The notes under the pieces are model-generated. The model did no database searches and was not told the DNA's origin. It saw nothing but the letters and a program-made list of their open reading frames with translations. Below, piece after piece: positions 1-10,209 of a stretch of 64,000 nucleotides of DNA. Origin of the DNA: an uncultured Alphaproteobacteria bacterium (GTDB taxonomy: Bacteria > Pseudomonadota > Alphaproteobacteria > Rhizobiales > Aestuariivirgaceae); assembly GCA_937870685.1 (NCBI GenBank), contig CALMZX010000029.1, positions 62,001 to 126,000 on the forward strand, given 5' to 3'. The translations under genes were made by a program, and so were the position numbers. Position 1 is the stretch's first letter, and every line of letters starts with the position of its first letter.

Positions 1-786
1 GCGCTCCTGCCGGCAGTACCAGCTTTCTTCCGGGTCACGGATGATGGGCAGTTCGCCCTTGCCTGCCGCGATGCGCGCGGCAATGTCGGGAATGGTGTCC
101 GTCACAAGATATTGGTGCAGCACCGGCACCGAGGGCACGTTGACGCCCATCATCTTTCCGACTTCGAAGCCCCATGTGCCTGCGGCATTGACAATGTGCG
201 TTGTCCGGAGCGTGCCCTTGGCGGTTTCGACAATCCATTTTCTGTCCTCGCGCCGGATCGCCTGCACCGGATTGTAGCGCTGGATGGTGGCACCGTGCTT
301 CTGCGCCATCTGGGCCATGGCATTGGTGGCGAGTGACGGGTCCACATGGCCGTCATCCGGTTCGTAGATGCCTCCGATCAGTCCGTCGAGAACCGCCAGC
401 GGATGCAGTTCGGCGATGCGCGCTGGCGTCACCAGTTCAAGTTTGTAGCCGGTGAACTGCGAAAGGCCGACGACATGGGCGAACTCATCCATGCGGTCGG
501 GATTGCGTGTGACGCGCATGGCGCCCGAGCGGTGAAAGCCGCAAGACTGCCCTGTCTCCTGCGGAAGAATATCGTGGTAGAGACGCACCGAGGTGGCGCG
601 CAGTTCCTGGATGGTGGCGTTGTGCGAGAAGTGCGTGCAGAGCCCCGCCGCATGCCATGTGGAGCCATGGGTGAGGTCATTTTTTTCCACAAGAACAATG
701 TCTTTCCAACCGTTCTTGGCAAGATGGTAGAGCAGGGATGTGCCCATGGCCCCGCCACCAATGATGACAACCTGTACCTCGTTCAC
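1..786 (-). CDS. FAD-dependent oxidoreductase, dimethylglycine/sarcosine dehydrogenase-like (3' end outside window)
   Basis: The frame opens with GTG at 786, overlapping the stop of the upstream gene as GTGA, and stays open for 262 codons to the window edge, so the C-terminal part is missing. The start of the product has the Rossmann motif VIIGGGAMG followed by a GSTWHAAG segment; the histidine there matches the residue that covalently binds FAD in dimethylglycine dehydrogenase. Further on are the family segments DDGHVDPS and IIRDPEESWYCRQE. Family members oxidatively remove methyl groups from N-methylated amino acids and often pass them to tetrahydrofolate through a C-terminal GcvT region, which would lie outside the window. 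It is third in an operon after an MttB-family gene and a second flavoprotein. The exact substrate is not determinable. Confidence 0.85.
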   Translation of the reverse strand, partial: MNEVQVVIIGGGAMGTSLLYHLAKNGWKDIVLVEKNDLTHGSTWHAAGLCTHFSHNATIQELRATSVRLYHDILPQETGQSCGFHRSGAMRVTRNPDRMDEFAHVVGLSQFTGYKLELVTPARIAELHPLAVLDGLIGGIYEPDDGHVDPSLATNAMAQMAQKHGATIQRYNPVQAIRREDRKWIVETAKGTLRTTHIVNAAGTWGFEVGKMMGVNVPSVPVLHQYLVTDTIPDIAARIAAGKGELPIIRDPEESWYCRQER

Positions 787-3176
787 GCCTTCATCCTTTC
801 GCCTGCGGCATCGAAGGGCGGCTTTGCCAGCGCCCGTGCCGCGCAATCTTTTCCGGCCACGTGGATGGTGAAGGACCGGGCGCAAGTCTGCGCCAGAGAT
901 TCACCCTCCGCGATTGCCACCACGCCCAGGGCCAATGTCAGCCCTGTGCGCGCACCGCGTGCCCCGGAGGTGGTCATGCCCACCACCTTGCCGTTCTCCA
1001 GAATGGGCTCGTCATGCAGCATCAGCGGATGGCCAGCGACGTCGAACAGCACCATCCTGCGGTCCAGCCCCATGGAGCGTTGGTGAAGCAAGGCATCGCG
1101 CCCGCGAAAATCCTTTGACCAGTCGATGGTGAAGGCAAGGCCTGCCTCGAGTGGTGTGATGTCCGGTCCGAGATCGTGACCCCAGTGGCGGTAACCCTTC
1201 TCGATGCGGCAGGCATCCAGTGCGTAGTGGCCAAGTGGTCGCGCACCCTGCGCAAGCAATACATCAAACACCTGGCCAGCCTGTGCTGCGGGGATCGTCA
1301 GTTCCCAGCCCAGTTCACCGACGAAGCTGAGGCGCGTGGCGAGGCATGCCACTCCCGCCACCGTCACGGTGCGCGCAGTGGAGAAGGCGAACGTGTTCCA
1401 ATCATCTTCTGAAAGACCGGTCAGCACATGGCGCGCTGCCGCACCCATGATTCCGATGACGCAACTGGACTCTGTCACATCGGAGATGATGCACTGCCTG
1501 TCGCGCGCCGCGCGGCGCAGGAAGGCCAGATCCTTCTGACGCGTCGCCGCACCCGAAACGATGCGGAATTCCGTTTGGCCAAGCCGCGTGACCGTCACAT
1601 CCGCTTCAATGCCACCCCTGTCGTTCAGCATGAGCGTGTAGACGGCGGTGCCGCTTGGCACATCGATGTTGGCGGTGCACAGGCGCTGCAACAGTTCGAG
1701 CGCCTCCTGTCCCTGCACATCGATTTTCGTGAATGGGGAGAGATCGATGAGAGCGGCACCCACTTGCATCTGTGCGGCTTCACGCACCACAAACGGATAC
1801 CAATGTTGCGCGCCAACGGAATAGGGCAGGTGGCGCTCCGTCTCACTGTGCGCATACCAGAGGCCGCGCTCCCAACCTGCCGTCAGCCCGAAGACAGCCC
1901 CTTGCGCTGCCCAACGGTCATGCAGGGCGGAAGTGCGCAGGCCACGACCTGCCTTCGGTTGCTTGAACGGCCAGTGCAGCGCGAAGAGATCGGCAACGGC
2001 TTCCTCCATGCGGGCGGACATGTGTGCATCCGACGCCGTCAGCGGATCAACGCGGGCGATGTCGATGCCCCACAGGTCAGACGGGGCCTCGCCAGCGATT
2101 ACCCAGTCAGCCAGCACCTTGCCGATGCCGGCCGAACTCATGATGCCCACGGAATTCATGCCTGCTGCGACGAACAAGCCGTCAACATGGGGTGCCGCAC
2201 CGACCAGCGGCCGCGTGTCCGCCGTGAAGCTTTCAGGCCCATTCATGAAACGCTGGATGCCGGTTTCGGCCAGCGCCGGAACAAGCGCAAGCGCTGCCTC
2301 CATGAAGGGCGTGAACTGTTCCCAGTCCTCGGGCAGTTCAAGGAAGGCGCGGTTGCCTTCCGGTCCGCGCGGGTTCCAGCATTTCGCGTTCGGTTCGAAA
2401 CCGCCGATCACCAGACGGCCTGCATCCCCCTTCACATAGATTCCGGTGTCGAGGTCACGCACCACGGGGAAGGGATTGGGCAGGCCGGGAATGGGTTCGG
2501 TCACAATGTACATGTGCTCGACCGGTTGCAGAGGCAGCGCCACACCGATGTCAACCGCAAGGTGTTTTGACCACGCACCCGCGCAGAGCACCACGCGGTC
2601 CGCCGCAATCGTGCTGCCATCGGCCAGGGCAACGCCCGTCACGCTATTCCCGTTCATCAGGATGCGCGACACTTCCATGCATTCGCGGATGACAGCGCCA
2701 CGGGCCTTGGCCGCCCGGGCATAGGCCATGCACAGGTCAACCGGATTCACGTTGGCGTCTTCCGGCACCATCAACCCGCCCACATGGTCATGCAACGCCA
2801 GTTGCGGCACTGCGATCTTGTCTGGCGTGATGACTTCAGGTGTCAGCCCCATGTGAAGGCCCACCGCGCAGATACGCCGCAGTTCATCCATGCGTTCCGG
2901 CTGGCGCGCCAGCCAGTAGCCGCCCGTGCGACGGTAGCCGGTGCTCATACCGGTTTCGGCTTCAAGTTGCGGGAAGAGCGTCATGGCATGGGATGCGATC
3001 TGCGTCATCGCCGCGGTGGCGCGCAAAGGCCCCACGATTCCCGCCGCATGCCAGCTGGTGCCGGAGGTGAGCTGGTTGCGCTCCAGCAGCAGCACATCCG
3101 CCTCGCCACGGCAGGCCAGATGGTAGGCCACTGAAAGCCCCACCGCGCCGCCACCAATGATGATGATCCTGCCCAT
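783..3176 (-). CDS. FAD-dependent oxidoreductase with C-terminal GcvT domain (dimethylglycine dehydrogenase-like)
   Basis: The 797-residue product has an N-terminal DAO-type FAD domain (IIIIGGGAVG at residues 4-13, GTSWHAAG near 40 with the flavin-linking histidine position) and a C-terminal aminomethyltransferase (GcvT) fold from about 430 onward. SFVGELGWEL and the ALDACRIEKGYRHWGHDL segment are hallmarks of folate-binding GcvT/DMGDH proteins. Known relatives oxidise dimethylglycine or sarcosine and load the released one-carbon unit on tetrahydrofolate. Its ATG shares its A with the TGA stop of the upstream MttB-family gene, and its own stop overlaps the GTG of the next flavoprotein, so all three are probably translationally coupled. 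The length matches the fused DMGDH class. The substrate is inferred to be a methylated amine or betaine intermediate. Confidence 0.92.
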   Translation of the reverse strand: MGRIIIIGGGAVGLSVAYHLACRGEADVLLLERNQLTSGTSWHAAGIVGPLRATAAMTQIASHAMTLFPQLEAETGMSTGYRRTGGYWLARQPERMDELRRICAVGLHMGLTPEVITPDKIAVPQLALHDHVGGLMVPEDANVNPVDLCMAYARAAKARGAVIRECMEVSRILMNGNSVTGVALADGSTIAADRVVLCAGAWSKHLAVDIGVALPLQPVEHMYIVTEPIPGLPNPFPVVRDLDTGIYVKGDAGRLVIGGFEPNAKCWNPRGPEGNRAFLELPEDWEQFTPFMEAALALVPALAETGIQRFMNGPESFTADTRPLVGAAPHVDGLFVAAGMNSVGIMSSAGIGKVLADWVIAGEAPSDLWGIDIARVDPLTASDAHMSARMEEAVADLFALHWPFKQPKAGRGLRTSALHDRWAAQGAVFGLTAGWERGLWYAHSETERHLPYSVGAQHWYPFVVREAAQMQVGAALIDLSPFTKIDVQGQEALELLQRLCTANIDVPSGTAVYTLMLNDRGGIEADVTVTRLGQTEFRIVSGAATRQKDLAFLRRAARDRQCIISDVTESSCVIGIMGAAARHVLTGLSEDDWNTFAFSTARTVTVAGVACLATRLSFVGELGWELTIPAAQAGQVFDVLLAQGARPLGHYALDACRIEKGYRHWGHDLGPDITPLEAGLAFTIDWSKDFRGRDALLHQRSMGLDRRMVLFDVAGHPLMLHDEPILENGKVVGMTTSGARGARTGLTLALGVVAIAEGESLAQTCARSFTIHVAGKDCAARALAKPPFDAAGERMKA

Positions 3177-4720
3177 CAGAAGTAGTTCATGTCCGGCTTC
3201 TCGGCCTTGCGGCGGGCGATGTAGTCCTTCAGCGCCTCGTCGATCGCAGGATCGAGACCCGGGTCTTCATAGGAGTCGAGTTGCTTCTTCCACAGCGAAT
3301 TGGCGCGCGATGCCGCGTCACGTCCGCCATCGGCGCTCCACTGTTCAAAGGAATTGTTGTCGGGTGTGAGCGGACGGAACAATGCGCTCATGAAATTCGC
3401 GCGCGTGTGGTCACTTCCGAGGAAATGCTGTCCCGGACCTGTCGCTGCGATGGCAGCCATGGCCTGCGCGTTCTCTGAAAGGTCGATGCCATCAAAGAAG
3501 CGCGCCACCTTGCCGCACAGATCAGCATCAATGATGGTTTTCTCGAAGGACGTGACCAGCCCGCCCTCCAGCCAACCGGTGGCGTGGTTGATGAGATTGG
3601 CTCCGGCGAACATCGACATCAGCAGGCCCCAGGTTGCTTCCTGCTGGCTCTGTGCGTCGGGCAGTTTCGATGCCGAGAGCGTGCCCACCGTGTGCAGCGG
3701 AACGCCGAGCCGCCGCGCCAGTTGCCCCGCCGCCAGAACCATGAGTCCTGCTTCCGGTGTGCCGAACGTCGGCGCACCCGACTGCATCGACATGGTGGAG
3801 GCAAAGCTGCCCATCAGGCAGGGCGCTCCGGGGTTGACCAACTGCACCAGCGCCAGACAGGCTGTCGCTTCGGCCAGAACCTGGGCCAGGGTGCCCGCGA
3901 CCGTGGTGGGGCTCATGGCTCCGGTGAGCACCCACGGCGTGCAGGCCACCGGTTGTCCGGCCCGGGCATAGGTCTTCAAGGCACCGGACATGTGGGCATC
4001 CAGCACCAGTGGCGCGTTGGTGTTGGACACACAATAGAGCACAGGATTGCTTGCCACATATTCTTCGCCAAAGAGAATGCGCGCCATGTCGATGGCATGG
4101 CCCGCGCGCTCTGCCCCGATGAAAGCCCCCATGAAGGCACGGTCCGACCAGCGGATATGGGCATAGAGCATGTCGAGGTGGCGCTTGTTGGCAGGCAGGT
4201 CTACAGGCTCGCAGACCACGCCGCCGGAATGATGCAGCCAGGGTATGGTCTGGTGCAGCTTCACGAGCGTGGTGAAATCCTCATAGCTGGCGTAGCGGCG
4301 GCCGCGGTCGAGATCGTGCACGAAGGGTGGCCCCCAGGAGGGGCAGAGCACTGTGCCGTTACCGCCCAGCTTCACCGTGTTGCCGGGATTGCGAGCGTGC
4401 TGGTGAAATTCCCGTGGCGCCGTTGCCTGTATGGTGCGGCGGCAGAAGCCCGGCTCGAAGCGCACCCGCTCGCCCTTCACGTCGCAGCCCGCGGCACGGA
4501 AAATCTCCAGGATTTCGGGATCGCCAGTGAAATCCATGCCGGTGTCCATGAGGATGGCATCGGCATTCTGTTCAATCAGCGACAGTCCCTCGTCACCCAG
4601 CACATTGAAGGTTCCGAGCTTGCGGGAGATGAAAGGTGCGCGCGGCTGTACTGCTTTCATCTCGGTGCCGCGCCTGCGCCGGGTGTCACGGGTGGGGTTT
4701 TGCCGTTCTTCGGTGTTCAT
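3176..4720 (-). CDS. trimethylamine methyltransferase (MttB) family protein, non-pyrrolysine type
   Basis: The 514-residue product belongs to the MTTB family (about 500 residues). The frame is uninterrupted, so unlike archaeal MttB it carries no in-frame amber codon for pyrrolysine. Family segments include the glycine-rich TGAMSPTTVAGTLAQ stretch mid-protein. Characterised non-pyrrolysine members demethylate glycine betaine, proline betaine or carnitine by transfer to a corrinoid protein; no corrinoid-protein gene is visible here. It is the first gene of the minus-strand operon that continues into two DMGDH-like flavoproteins, consistent with stepwise demethylation of a quaternary amine. The start is the ATG at 4720; a second ATG about 20 codons in (MKAVQPR) is also possible because the first segment is basic and low in complexity. 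Confidence 0.88.
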   Translation of the reverse strand: MNTEERQNPTRDTRRRRGTEMKAVQPRAPFISRKLGTFNVLGDEGLSLIEQNADAILMDTGMDFTGDPEILEIFRAAGCDVKGERVRFEPGFCRRTIQATAPREFHQHARNPGNTVKLGGNGTVLCPSWGPPFVHDLDRGRRYASYEDFTTLVKLHQTIPWLHHSGGVVCEPVDLPANKRHLDMLYAHIRWSDRAFMGAFIGAERAGHAIDMARILFGEEYVASNPVLYCVSNTNAPLVLDAHMSGALKTYARAGQPVACTPWVLTGAMSPTTVAGTLAQVLAEATACLALVQLVNPGAPCLMGSFASTMSMQSGAPTFGTPEAGLMVLAAGQLARRLGVPLHTVGTLSASKLPDAQSQQEATWGLLMSMFAGANLINHATGWLEGGLVTSFEKTIIDADLCGKVARFFDGIDLSENAQAMAAIAATGPGQHFLGSDHTRANFMSALFRPLTPDNNSFEQWSADGGRDAASRANSLWKKQLDSYEDPGLDPAIDEALKDYIARRKAEKPDMNYF

Positions 4721-4881
4721 GCGAGCAAATCAGCATGCCTCCGCCGCTTTGGCCAGCCGCCAGACTGGCACGATGCCATGACCAGCGCGCATATCCGTCC
4801 GCGTGCATCGCAGGTGCATTTGCAACGCTGGCCCAGCCGCGCCATAAGTCAGGTCATGATTTGCCAGCAGAGCCTTCGCCC
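4721..4881. promoter_or_regulatory. Divergent intergenic region between mttB-like operon and deoC operon
   Basis: This 161-bp space separates two divergent operons and must hold both promoters. I see no convincing paired -35/-10 boxes and no long palindrome. A short inverted repeat (GCCAG/CTGGC) lies near 4752-4769. No regulator gene is adjacent. Confidence 0.4.
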
Positions 4882-5862
4882 ATGACCACCAACGCAGCCC
4901 CCGCAGGCCATAACCTGCCGCGCAACCCTGGCACGGCGCTCACGCCAGAGTGGTTTGAAACAGCGCAGGTGAACACCAGTGCCGCCGAGCGCCGCGCCGC
5001 AACCCTGGTCACGCGCCGCAGTGTGAAGAAGGAATACCAGGCGGCGTGGCTGGTGAAGGCGCTGCAATGCATCGACCTGACGACACTTGCTGGCGACGAT
5101 ACGGCTGGCCGCGTACACCGTCTCTGCGCCAAGGCCATGCGGCCCTTGCGCGATGACATCGTGGACAAGCTGGGCCTTGCGGCCCATCCGCCCACGGTGG
5201 GAGCGGTTTGTGTCTATCCCGCCATGGTGCCCCATGCGGTGAAAGCGCTGCGCGGCTCCGGCATTCCGGTGGCGTCCGTTGCCACCGGCTTTCCGGCGGG
5301 TTTGACGCCATTGCCCATGCGTCTTGCGGAAATCCGCTGGGCGGTGGATCAGGGAGCCCGCGAAATTGACATCGTCATCTTCCGCGAACAGGTGCTCACC
5401 CAGAACTGGTCGGCGCTCTATGACGAAGTGGCGGCCATGCGCGAGGCCTGTGGCGATGCCCATCTCAAAGCCATTCTGGCAACGGGCGATCTCAAGACGC
5501 TGCGCAATGTCTACAAGGCCTCCATGGTGGCCATGCAGGCAGGGGCTGACTTCATCAAGACCTCGACCGGCAAGGAAGAGGTCAATGCCACGCTGCCCGT
5601 CAGCCTCACCATGGTGCGGGCCCAGCGCGACTATGGCGAACTGACAGGGCACAAGGTCGGCTTCAAACCGGCAGGAGGTCTGCGCACCGCGAAGGACGCC
5701 ATGAACTGGCTGATCCTGATGAAGGAGGAACTGGGCCGCCGCTGGCTGGAGCCCGACCTTTTCCGCATTGGCGCATCATCGCTTCTCGCTGACATCGAGC
5801 GGCAACTCGAACACCATGTGACCGGGCGCTATGCCGCGCTCTCACACCACGCACTTGCCTGA
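4882..5862 (+). CDS. deoC: Deoxyribose-phosphate aldolase
   Basis: DERA cleaves 2-deoxy-D-ribose 5-phosphate to acetaldehyde and glyceraldehyde 3-phosphate in the cytoplasm. The 326-residue product contains the Schiff-base motif GADFIKTSTGK, with the catalytic lysine in KTSTGK, followed by GFKPAGGLRT with the second active-site lysine. Upstream segments AVCVYP and GFPAG are also typical. The length is that of the longer alphaproteobacterial form. The ATG at 4882 was chosen because the frame upstream is low-complexity and no better ribosome site is visible; the site itself is weak. An aldehyde dehydrogenase begins 10 nt downstream and adenine deaminase follows, forming a nucleoside salvage operon. 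The aldehyde dehydrogenase would remove the acetaldehyde released here. Confidence 0.95.
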   Translation: MTTNAAPAGHNLPRNPGTALTPEWFETAQVNTSAAERRAATLVTRRSVKKEYQAAWLVKALQCIDLTTLAGDDTAGRVHRLCAKAMRPLRDDIVDKLGLAAHPPTVGAVCVYPAMVPHAVKALRGSGIPVASVATGFPAGLTPLPMRLAEIRWAVDQGAREIDIVIFREQVLTQNWSALYDEVAAMREACGDAHLKAILATGDLKTLRNVYKASMVAMQAGADFIKTSTGKEEVNATLPVSLTMVRAQRDYGELTGHKVGFKPAGGLRTAKDAMNWLILMKEELGRRWLEPDLFRIGASSLLADIERQLEHHVTGRYAALSHHALA

Positions 5863-5872
5863 GGAAAGAGCA

Positions 5873-8269
5873 ATGCCCAGCGTTTCCGACGTTCTCGACA
5901 GCATGGACTACGGCCCGTCGCCGGAGCAGACCAATCATGTCACCGACTGGTTGGCCCTGCACAAGGATGGCTTCGGCCATTTCATCGACGGTGCGTTTGT
6001 GGCCTCCTCGGCCAAGGCCTGGATCTCCGTGGACAACCCGGCCACTGGCGCAACCCTTGGCCGGGTGCCCCAAGGCACCGAAGCCGATGTGGATGCCGCC
6101 GTGAAGGCAGCCCGCAAGGCCTTTCCGGCATGGTCGAAACTGCCGGGCTTTCAGCGCGCCAAACATCTTTATGCACTGGCGCGTCATATCCAGAAGCGCG
6201 AGCGTTTCTTTGCCGTTCTGGAAACCATGGACAACGGCAAGACCATCCGGGAGAGCCGTGACATCGACGTGCCATTGGTGGCGCGTCACTTCTATCATCA
6301 TGCCGGCTGGGCCCAACTCGTGGAGAGCGAGTTCAAGGGCTATGGCCCCGTGGGCGTGTGTGGCCAGATCATTCCGTGGAACTTCCCGCTGCTCATGCTG
6401 GCGTGGAAGATCGCGCCAGCCCTGGCGGCGGGCAACACGGTGGTTCTGAAGCCTGCGGAGTTCACGCCACTCACCGCATTGGCCTTGGCTGAAGCCTGTG
6501 TCGAAGCGGGCCTGCCCAAAGGCGTTGTCAATATTGTCACTGGCGATGGCGAAACGGGTGCCGCCTTGGTGAAGCACCCGGACGTGGACAAGATCGCCTT
6601 CACGGGTTCAACCGAAGTGGGCCGCATCATCCGCCAGGTCACGGCGGGCACGGGAAAGAAGCTGTCGCTGGAATTGGGGGGCAAGTCGCCCTTCATCGTG
6701 TTCGAGGATGCTGATCTCGATGCGGCGGTAGAAGGTGTTGTCGATGCGGTCTGGTTCAATCAGGGGCAGGTTTGCTGCGCAGGCACGCGCCTTCTGGTGC
6801 AGGAAGGCGTTGCGCCCCGCTTCTTTGCCAGATTGAAAAAGCGCATGGACACCTTGCGTGTGGGTGATCCTCTCGACAAATCCACCGACATGGGGCCGCT
6901 GGTGGCGCCCGTGCAGTTGCAGCGTGTCTCAGGACTGGTGAAAAAGGGCGAGAGCGAAGGTGCCACACTGGTGCAGGCACCGTGTCCGCTGCCAGCGAAG
7001 GGCAACTACTTCCCGCCGTCCCTGTTTCTGGATGCAGAGCCTGCCTCCACCATCATGCAGGAGGAAATCTTTGGTCCGGTCATCGCCGCCATGACGTTCC
7101 GTACGCCGGATGAGGCGGCGGCGATTGCCAACCACACGCGCTATGGTCTCGCCGCATCCATCTGGTCCGAGAATCTCAATGTGGCGCTGGATGCGGCAGC
7201 CCGCATGAAGGCAGGTGTCGTGTGGATCAACTCCACCAACCTCTTCGATGCCGCTGCAGGTTTTGGCGGCTACAAGGAATCGGGCTTTGGCCGTGAAGGC
7301 GGTCGCGAGGGCATGCACGAGTATCTGGTCGCCGACTGGCTGAGGAACCTGCCCAAGGCCAAGGATGCAGCGCCGTCCAAACTCTCGGGCGCTACGTCCA
7401 CTTCTTCTCCGGCCGAGGCAGGTGGCATTGACCGCACGGCGAAACTCTACATTGGCGGCAAACAGGCGCGCCCCGACAGCGGCTATTCCTGTGCCGTCAC
7501 GAATGCCAAGGGCAAGGTGATCGGCCAGGCCAGCCTGGGCAGCCGCAAGGACATCCGGAATGCCGTCGAGGCCGCCGTGAAGGCCTCCGCATGGTCTTCG
7601 GCCTCGGCTCACAACCGTGCCCAGGTGCTCTATTTCATCGCGGAAAACCTGGCGGCCCGCTCTGCGGAGTTTGCAGACAGGCTGGCGCAAGGCGGTGCCA
7701 CGCCGCGCACGGCGCGGCAAGAAGTTGATGCCGCGCTCGAACGCATTTTCTTCTACGCTGCCCATGCCGACAAATACGATGGCCGCATCCACTCCACCAA
7801 CAGCAAGCGCCAGACGACACTGGCCTTCAACGAACCCTATGGCGTGATGGGTCTTGTCTGCCCGGACCAGTCGCCGCTGCTGGCCATGGTCTCGCTGCTC
7901 ATGCCGGTGCTGGCCATGGGCAACCGTGCGGTCCTTGTGCCCTCCGCCGCGATGCCGCTTGTCGCCACGGATTTCTATCAGGTGCTCGACACGTCTGATG
8001 TTCCCGCTGGCGCCGTGAACATCGTCACGGGTGCTGGCGACGAACTGGCGAAGACCCTCGCGGAACACGACGAAGTGGCGGCTCTCTGGTATCACGGAAC
8101 GGCGCAAGGGGCGGCGATGGTGGAGAAGGCGTCCGCAGGCAATCTCAAGCCGACATGGGTCGCGGGCGCAAACTCCGTGGACTGGTCCGACGCCGGGCAA
8201 GGACAAGGCACGGAATACCTCCGCCGCGCCACGCAGGTGAAGAACATCTGGATCCCTTACGGAGAGTGA
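5873..8269 (+). CDS. Aldehyde dehydrogenase, tandem double-domain (second domain degenerate)
   Basis: The 798-residue product is a head-to-tail fusion of two aldehyde dehydrogenase folds. The first (about 1-500) is intact: PWNFPLLML for NAD binding, LELGGKSP near residue 265 with the general-base glutamate, and [11 protein letters not shown] near 300 with the nucleophilic cysteine. The second (about 530-798) keeps the overall pattern ([10 protein letters not shown] replacing PWNFP, then [11 protein letters not shown]) but has no catalytic cysteine after it, so it is probably structural. The ATG at 5873 is preceded by GAGGAAAG at good spacing, whereas the 14 codons upstream overlap deoC. Placement between deoC and ade suggests it oxidises the acetaldehyde made by DERA. 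The same fused form is common beside deoC in rhizobia; the exact substrate is inferred. Confidence 0.93.
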   Translation: MPSVSDVLDSMDYGPSPEQTNHVTDWLALHKDGFGHFIDGAFVASSAKAWISVDNPATGATLGRVPQGTEADVDAAVKAARKAFPAWSKLPGFQRAKHLYALARHIQKRERFFAVLETMDNGKTIRESRDIDVPLVARHFYHHAGWAQLVESEFKGYGPVGVCGQIIPWNFPLLMLAWKIAPALAAGNTVVLKPAEFTPLTALALAEACVEAGLPKGVVNIVTGDGETGAALVKHPDVDKIAFTGSTEVGRIIRQVTAGTGKKLSLELGGKSPFIVFEDADLDAAVEGVVDAVWFNQGQVCCAGTRLLVQEGVAPRFFARLKKRMDTLRVGDPLDKSTDMGPLVAPVQLQRVSGLVKKGESEGATLVQAPCPLPAKGNYFPPSLFLDAEPASTIMQEEIFGPVIAAMTFRTPDEAAAIANHTRYGLAASIWSENLNVALDAAARMKAGVVWINSTNLFDAAAGFGGYKESGFGREGGREGMHEYLVADWLRNLPKAKDAAPSKLSGATSTSSPAEAGGIDRTAKLYIGGKQARPDSGYSCAVTNAKGKVIGQASLGSRKDIRNAVEAAVKASAWSSASAHNRAQVLYFIAENLAARSAEFADRLAQGGATPRTARQEVDAALERIFFYAAHADKYDGRIHSTNSKRQTTLAFNEPYGVMGLVCPDQSPLLAMVSLLMPVLAMGNRAVLVPSAAMPLVATDFYQVLDTSDVPAGAVNIVTGAGDELAKTLAEHDEVAALWYHGTAQGAAMVEKASAGNLKPTWVAGANSVDWSDAGQGQGTEYLRRATQVKNIWIPYGE

Positions 8270-8277
8270 GCGAAGCC

Positions 8278-9999
8278 ATGAGCGGATCGGTTGAATTCCT
8301 CGCGCGTGCGATCGATCAGGGCAAGGGTGCTGCGGCGGCTGATCTGGTACTGAAAGGCGGTTCGTTCCTAGACCTCGTCTCGGGCGAGGTCATTGCCTCC
8401 GATGTCGCGATCTGTGGCAACACGATCGTGGGTACCCATGGCATGTACCGGGGCGTGAAGGAGATCGACGTCACGGGCAAGGTCGTCGTGCCGGGCTTCA
8501 TTGACACGCATCTCCATGTCGAATCCTCGCTGGTCACACCCTTCGAATTCGACCGCTGCGTCCTTCGCCATGGGGTGACGACGGCGATCTGCGATCCCCA
8601 CGAAATCGCCAACGTGCTTGGCGTGGAGGGCATTCGCTATTTCTTCGACTGCGCGCAGGAAACGGTCATGGACCTGCGCGTCCAGCTCTCCAGTTGCGTG
8701 CCTGCAACCCATCTCGAAACCTCCGGCGCCCGCATCACGGCTGAGGACCTGCGGCCCTTCATGGGCCATCCCAAAGGGATTGGCCTCGCCGAGTTCATGA
8801 ATTTCCCCGGCGTCCTGTTCCATGATCCCGAATGCCTCGACAAGCTCGCCCTCTTTGCCGGACACCACATCGATGGCCATGCCCCACTGCTTCGGGGCAT
8901 GGACCTCAACGGTTATCTCGCGGCGGGCATCCGCACCGACCACGAGACAACAACAGCGGCGGAGGCGCTGGAGAAACTCTCGAAGGGCATGCACATCCTC
9001 GTGCGCGAAGGCTCTGTTTCCAAGGACCTGCATGCCCTCATTCCCATCATCACCGAGCGAAACTCGCCCTTCCTTGCGTTCTGCACAGACGACCGCAATC
9101 CCCTCGACATTGCCGAAGAGGGACACCTCGATTTCATGATCCGTACGGCGATTGCCGGAGGTGCGCCACCGCTCGCCGTCTACCGTGCGGCGAGCATATC
9201 GGCGGCAAAGGCGTTCCGCCTGCATGACCGCGGCCTGGTTGCTCCGGGCTGGCGGGCTGACCTCGCCGTGCTGGACGGACTGGACACGTGCGGCGTGAGC
9301 GCGGTGATCGCCGCGGGACGTTACGTGGATGACGCCCTCTTTGAAGGCCGCAGGACCGTGCCGCCCGTCGGCTACAACAGCGTGAAGTCGCGCAAGCTCG
9401 CGCCGCTTGATTTCCGTGTCGAAGGACATGGCCAGTCCACCCCCGTGATCGGCGTGGAGGCCGGCAAGATCATCACGCAGAGACTGTCAATGAACTTGCC
9501 GTCGCGGGGCGGATCGGTGGAATGTGATCCCGCGCAGGATGCCATCAAGGTCGCGGTCATTGAGCGTCACGGCAAGAACGGCAACATCGGCCGTGGCTTT
9601 GTCCATGGCTTTGGCCTGAAAGCGGGCGCCATCGGATCGACAGTTGGCCATGACAGCCACAACATCTGCGTCGTTGGAGCAAGTGATGAAGACATGGCTG
9701 CCGCTGTGAACCGCCTCATCACCTTGCAGGGCGGTTTTGTGGTGGTGCGCGATGGCGAGGTGCTGGCGGAACTGCCACTGCCCGTTGCGGGCCTGATGAG
9801 TGACCGCAGTTTTGAAGAGGTGCATGATGCGCTGATCCCGCTGCGTGCTGCCGCGAAATCTCTCGGCACAGTGTTGCCGGAGCCCTTCCTGCAGGTCGCC
9901 TTCCTGCCGCTGCCTGTCATTCCGCATCTCAAGATTTCCGACCGTGGTCTTGTTGATGTGGACCGTTTCGAACTGGTGTCACGTCTCAATTCCGCCTGA
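8278..9999 (+). CDS. ade: Adenine deaminase
   Basis: Adenine deaminase (EC 3.5.4.2) converts adenine to hypoxanthine and ammonia. The 573-residue product has the amidohydrolase metal site [12 protein letters not shown] near residue 80, then [11 protein letters not shown], the mid-protein GHAPLLRG, and the DDRNP motif with the catalytic aspartate. The C-terminal adenine deaminase domain is present ([18 protein letters not shown], then [10 protein letters not shown]). Length fits the family (about 560-600). The ATG at 8278 lies 8 nt after the aldehyde dehydrogenase stop. The upstream in-frame extension is only that gene's other frame. The operon deoC-aldehyde dehydrogenase-ade handles both the sugar and base halves of deoxyadenosine-type nucleosides. 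Confidence 0.96.
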   Translation: MSGSVEFLARAIDQGKGAAAADLVLKGGSFLDLVSGEVIASDVAICGNTIVGTHGMYRGVKEIDVTGKVVVPGFIDTHLHVESSLVTPFEFDRCVLRHGVTTAICDPHEIANVLGVEGIRYFFDCAQETVMDLRVQLSSCVPATHLETSGARITAEDLRPFMGHPKGIGLAEFMNFPGVLFHDPECLDKLALFAGHHIDGHAPLLRGMDLNGYLAAGIRTDHETTTAAEALEKLSKGMHILVREGSVSKDLHALIPIITERNSPFLAFCTDDRNPLDIAEEGHLDFMIRTAIAGGAPPLAVYRAASISAAKAFRLHDRGLVAPGWRADLAVLDGLDTCGVSAVIAAGRYVDDALFEGRRTVPPVGYNSVKSRKLAPLDFRVEGHGQSTPVIGVEAGKIITQRLSMNLPSRGGSVECDPAQDAIKVAVIERHGKNGNIGRGFVHGFGLKAGAIGSTVGHDSHNICVVGASDEDMAAAVNRLITLQGGFVVVRDGEVLAELPLPVAGLMSDRSFEEVHDALIPLRAAAKSLGTVLPEPFLQVAFLPLPVIPHLKISDRGLVDVDRFELVSRLNSA

Positions 10000-10051
10000 G
10001 CGCGCTGCAGCCGCGGCATTCCCGCAGTGTTCGCGTCCGTGAGCGAAAGTG

Positions 10052-10066
10052 ATCATTTGAAATCAT
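10052..10066. promoter_or_regulatory. Imperfect palindrome ATCATTTGAAATCAT, possible operator
   Basis: This 15-bp near-palindrome (mismatched only at the third position of each arm) lies in the 210-bp space between ade and the sugar importer. It is about 35 bp upstream of a possible -35 box. The regulator is unknown, and a chance occurrence is possible. Confidence 0.3.
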
Positions 10067-10099
10067 TGCAGGAATTCCGTTGGTTGCGGACAATGCCGC

Positions 10100-10127
10100 T
10101 TGACTCGCCTTGTCGTCCGTTCATTAT
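10100..10127 (+). promoter_or_regulatory. Candidate sigma70-type promoter for the sugar ABC operon
   Basis: TTGACT at 10100-10105 is separated by 16 bp from CATTAT at 10122-10127, about 80 bp upstream of the ATPase start. The -35 match is good and the -10 match moderate. Confidence 0.35.
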
Positions 10128-10209
10128 CAATCGTCGTTCTTCGCCTTGCGGCGAGGCCACAACACGAGCGGCGGAAGGCAGGCCCTAACCGCGCGCCGGG
10201 AAAGTGCAG

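Noticed and set aside
3176-4720. Pyrrolysine-containing trimethylamine methyltransferase
   Set aside because: The frame is open for 514 codons with no in-frame amber codon, and no pylT/pylS-like genes are seen; it is the non-pyrrolysine subgroup.
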